Assembly: GCF_900113125.1 (NCBI RefSeq) | Contig: NZ_FOOG01000002.1 | Coordinates: 1 to 64,000, forward strand | DNA: 64,000 nt | Direction: 5' to 3' | Source: Halobacillus alkaliphilus | Lineage (GTDB): Bacteria; Bacillota; Bacilli; Bacillales; Halobacillaceae | Shown: in pieces, positions 61,457 to 64,000 of the stretch | Position numbering within the stretch: the first letter of the stretch is position 1 | Layout of the letters: each line of letters begins with the position of its first letter | Notes under the pieces: generated by a model | What the model was told of the DNA's origin: nothing | The model's input: the letters and a program-made list of their open reading frames with translations, nothing else | Databases searched by the model: none | Translations under genes and position numbers: made by a program

Positions 61457-61486
61457 AAGCTGGGGAGGAATTCCCCGGCTTTTTTC
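61457..61486 (+). terminator. Terminator of gldA
   Basis: AAGCTGGGG-aggaatt-CCCCGGCTTTTTT. Confidence 0.88.
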
Positions 61487-61608
61487 TATGTATTTAATGC
61501 ATTGATAAATGATTCCGCATAAGCTGCCAATCTCTTCTCATTGAATATCACCGTTTAATTTCATTCATTTACTTCAACAATAAAGCTCCCCCCTTTTCGC
61601 CCTAGCTC

Positions 61609-61638
61609 AAAAAAATCCCCCTGAACATTGTCAGGGAG
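61609..61638 (-). terminator. Terminator of the SQR gene
   Basis: On the minus strand CTCCCTGA-caatgt-TCAGGGGGATTTTTTTG, ten bases after the stop codon. Confidence 0.85.
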
Positions 61639-61647
61639 ATCATTGGA

Positions 61648-62832
61648 TTACATCCGGCCTTTCATCATGCCATGCCAATACATGGCTGGAAGACCATATT
61701 TTTTGAGGAGATACATACTTTTACGTTCTTTACTTTGGTCGACCGGGAAGGTCTCGGATGGTACGTTGTTATACTTGAACTCTGCCATAACGAGACGATC
61801 GTATCCTGTCACAAGCGGACAGGAAGTGTACCCGTCGTACTTCCTCCAAGGTTGTTTGTTTCTTAACATGGCGTAAATGTTCGATACGACAACCGGGGCC
61901 TGTTTCCGGATGGCCGCTCCCGTTTTGGACGTTGGAACACTGGAAGCATCTCCAAGACTGAAGACGTTCTCGTAATTCCGATGCTGTAAAGTGTAGCGAT
62001 CGACATCTACCCAGCCGTCTTCGTTCGCCAAAGGGCTGTGCTTAATGAAATCGGGAGCGCTCATGTGGGGAACAGCGTGGATCATATCATAATCCAGCGT
62101 CTCTTCCTCATTCGTCTGTAGATCCCGGAAGGTCGCCTGCTTGTTTGGACCATCAATCTTGATTAAGTCCTTCTTAAAGTTCGTCTTAATATCACGATCA
62201 TTAATAATTTTATTCAATGTCTTTGCATACTTATCGACCGAGAAAATAGATGGGTTCGCAGACTGGAACATCACCTCTGTCTGATCGCGGACGCCTTGCT
62301 TTCGAAAGGCCTCTTCCGCTAGATACATAATTTTCTGCGGTGCACCCCCGCATTTGACCGGTGAATGGGGGTACGTAAAGATCGCGCGTCCGCCTTTGAA
62401 GTTACGGATGGTTTCCCAAGTGTAATCGACATGGTCGAAGGAATAGTTGCTGCAAATCCCATATTTACCGACATTGCCTTCCAGTCCTTCGATTTTACTC
62501 CAGTCTAATTGCAAGCCTGGACTTACGACCAGATAGTTATAGTGAATGGTAGTTCCTTCTGCCGTAACGACTACATTCTCTTCTGGGCGGAATTCTTCGG
62601 CATGTTCCTGGTACCAATGGACTCCTTCAGGAATCAGCTGGGCTTCCGGCCGCTCGGAAACTTGCTTGTCGAATACGCCCGCTCCGACCAGCGTCCATAA
62701 TGGCTGATAGTAATGTTTTTTCGCTGGATCGATAATGGCGATATCCAAATGGCGGGATAGCCGCTTCAATTGAGCAGCTACCGAAATTCCTGCTGTGCCT
62801 CCGCCTATCACTACGATTTGATGTACATGCAT
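61648..62832 (-). CDS. sqr: Sulfide:quinone oxidoreductase (type II)
   Basis: 394 residues. FAD binding through VVIGGGTAGISVAAQLKR near 7-24 and VFSLGDASSVPTSKTGAAIR near 290-309. The redox-active cysteines are C161 in SPVKCGGAPQ and C338 in YTSCPLVTG, the pair used by type II enzymes. It oxidises sulfide at the inner face of the membrane to a persulfide and passes electrons to menaquinone. The protein is peripheral, with an amphipathic C-terminus (LLKKYGLPAMYWHGMMKG). It lies 23 bases downstream of a persulfide dioxygenase/rhodanese gene, its usual partner in sulfide detoxification. Confidence 0.9.
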   Translation of the reverse strand: MHVHQIVVIGGGTAGISVAAQLKRLSRHLDIAIIDPAKKHYYQPLWTLVGAGVFDKQVSERPEAQLIPEGVHWYQEHAEEFRPEENVVVTAEGTTIHYNYLVVSPGLQLDWSKIEGLEGNVGKYGICSNYSFDHVDYTWETIRNFKGGRAIFTYPHSPVKCGGAPQKIMYLAEEAFRKQGVRDQTEVMFQSANPSIFSVDKYAKTLNKIINDRDIKTNFKKDLIKIDGPNKQATFRDLQTNEEETLDYDMIHAVPHMSAPDFIKHSPLANEDGWVDVDRYTLQHRNYENVFSLGDASSVPTSKTGAAIRKQAPVVVSNIYAMLRNKQPWRKYDGYTSCPLVTGYDRLVMAEFKYNNVPSETFPVDQSKERKSMYLLKKYGLPAMYWHGMMKGRM

Positions 62833-62855
62833 ATCCTTTCCCTCTTTTCTTTTAT

Positions 62856-64000
62856 TTAAGAAACTTCAGTCACACCTTTTCCGCTTCCGCTTGTGGTCAG
62901 CAGCTGTTCTTGCTGCCAGCGATTAAATCCACCAACCATATTAATCACTTCATACCCGTGCTTCAACAGAATACTTGCAGCGATGGCAGAGCGGATTCCG
63001 GAGGCACAGTGAACGGCGACCGGCTGATCATTAGATAAACGCCCCGCTTCTTCCATCAATTCAGGAAGTGGGATATGAATCGCATCCGAGATATGCCCCG
63101 CCTCCCATTCATCCTGGTAACGGACATCCAAAATCTGCAGATCCTTTACTTTCTTCTCGTACTCCACTTCTTTTGGAGTGCTATTTGTATAGGAACGAAG
63201 CGAAGTTGCTGTCTTCACAACACCTGGCGCAAAGAACCCTTTGATTCGGTCCATACCCATAGAGGTAAGGATCGTCCGAATCTCATCAACATGATTGAGT
63301 TCAGCAATCATGTACAAGTCGACAGCACCATCGGCCAGGCGTCCCATCCATTCGGCGAAGGGGCCTGGATAAGGAAGGTTGATCGTGCCGGGAATGCTTC
63401 CACCAGCAAAATCGCGGGCGCTCCGGGTATCGATCACCATAGCAGAGGCGGAAGCTGCTAATGCCGCAACCGAATCTCCTTTGAGATCCATTAACACCCC
63501 GCCAGGTACTTCCGCAAGCGGTGTCATCCCCGATGGATTGACCCTCTTCATGGTAGCAAAATACGCTGGTGGCTCCGGTTGACCATCAAGCAGGAAGCGG
63601 ACGAATTCTTCTTCCTCTGTCAGCTGAAAAGCAGGATTATACCTTCTTTCGTACCCGACTGTACTCGTCGGAACAGCTCCCAGTGCCTTCCCGCATGCAC
63701 TGCCCGCTCCATGCCCTGGCCATATTTGGACGTAATCCTCATATGCTTTGAACTGCTGCAGCGAGTGGAACATCTGCCGCGCACCTTTGTCCGCGGAATC
63801 TTTCACCCCTGCCGCTTTTTCTAGTAAATCAGGTCGCCCGACATCTCCAACAAACACGAAATCCCCCGTAAATACCCCCATTGGTTGTTCCGCTTGAGCA
63901 CCGTCTGTTAATTCAAAAGAAATATGCTCTGGAGTATGTCCAGGAGTATGAAGCGTTCTCAACTTCACATTTCCGACAGAGACTACGTCGCCGTGGTTAA
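62856..64000 (-). CDS. cstB: CstB-like persulfide dioxygenase-rhodanese fusion, 5' end missing
   Basis: At least 380 codons; the frame runs off the right edge, so the start is not in the window. The visible N-part is the metallo-beta-lactamase fold with THTPGHTPEHISF-like ligands (H in LHTPGHTPEH), GDFVFVGDVGRPDL and the last histidine in IWPGHGAGSACG. A first rhodanese-like domain (about 185-265 of the visible chain) lacks a cysteine in its loop, and a second rhodanese ends with AVHCASGIRS, whose cysteine is catalytic. This is the plan of staphylococcal CstB, which oxidises persulfides to thiosulfate. It would consume the product of the adjacent SQR. Confidence 0.85.
   Translation of the reverse strand, partial: NHGDVVSVGNVKLRTLHTPGHTPEHISFELTDGAQAEQPMGVFTGDFVFVGDVGRPDLLEKAAGVKDSADKGARQMFHSLQQFKAYEDYVQIWPGHGAGSACGKALGAVPTSTVGYERRYNPAFQLTEEEEFVRFLLDGQPEPPAYFATMKRVNPSGMTPLAEVPGGVLMDLKGDSVAALAASASAMVIDTRSARDFAGGSIPGTINLPYPGPFAEWMGRLADGAVDLYMIAELNHVDEIRTILTSMGMDRIKGFFAPGVVKTATSLRSYTNSTPKEVEYEKKVKDLQILDVRYQDEWEAGHISDAIHIPLPELMEEAGRLSNDQPVAVHCASGIRSAIAASILLKHGYEVINMVGGFNRWQQEQLLTTSGSGKGVTEVS

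Overview
The window looks like chromosome of a low-to-moderate GC, moderately halophilic member of the Bacillaceae (Halobacillus or a near relative). The evidence is inferred from content: strong AGGAGG-type ribosome binding sites, many genes that pair with Bacillus subtilis counterparts (yerO/swrC, yclNOPQ, ldh-lctP, manR/manP, ktrC/ktrD, tenA), Gram-positive riboswitch and attenuator types, GC-rich intergenic repeats of the kind seen across Bacillaceae, and very acidic exported proteins. No rRNA, tRNA or CRISPR array is visible.

Layout. 1-700: the 5' part of a probable group II intron (minus strand, running off the left edge) inserted in a GC-rich intergenic repeat, with a second repeat copy nearby. 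700-5700: a TetR regulator divergent from an RND efflux pump whose C-terminus carries a second, degenerate copy of that regulator. 5.8-7.3 kb: small housekeeping genes. 7.6-11.4 kb: a Fur-controlled siderophore ABC transporter. 11.7-15.6 kb: small lipoprotein and membrane genes, then a Rex-controlled lactate dehydrogenase and permease. 16.2-19.4 kb: a 103-bp MITE and a tandem pair of secreted GH68 fructosyltransferases. 19.5-24.6 kb: a VOC/HxlR divergent pair and a ManR/ManP-type sugar PTS. 24.8-34 kb: lipoprotein, membrane proteins, flavoenzymes, an AraC/GyrI regulator, a decayed carnitine-catabolism cluster and a polysaccharide deacetylase. 34-42.8 kb: accessory enzymes, a DUF2975/Xre pair followed by a shortened sigma-like gene, and an EamA exporter. 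42.8-45.6 kb: codBA behind a PyrR-type attenuator. 45.8-49.1 kb: an ornithine-cyclodeaminase-family/symporter operon. 49.1-57.3 kb: flavodoxin-like reductase, VOC proteins, KtrD divergent from KtrC, with a c-di-AMP riboswitch and a CBS-domain remnant between them, and a PadR/HAAS pair. 57.4-64 kb: TPP-riboswitch-controlled tenA, an acetyltransferase, a serine hydrolase, glycerol dehydrogenase, and a sulfide oxidation pair (SQR plus a persulfide-dioxygenase/rhodanese protein cut by the right edge).

How it works together. Much of the window is ligand-sensing control of transport and redox: iron (Fur), NADH/NAD (Rex), pyrimidines (PyrR), c-di-AMP and potassium (ydaO-type riboswitch with Ktr), thiamin (TPP). 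The most unusual items are the RND pump with a fused TetR-like tail homologous to the adjacent regulator, and a near-perfect 47-61 bp palindrome present three times (7.5, 37.3 and 49.3 kb) with compensatory changes between copies. All functional statements rest on motif recognition by eye; no database search was run.
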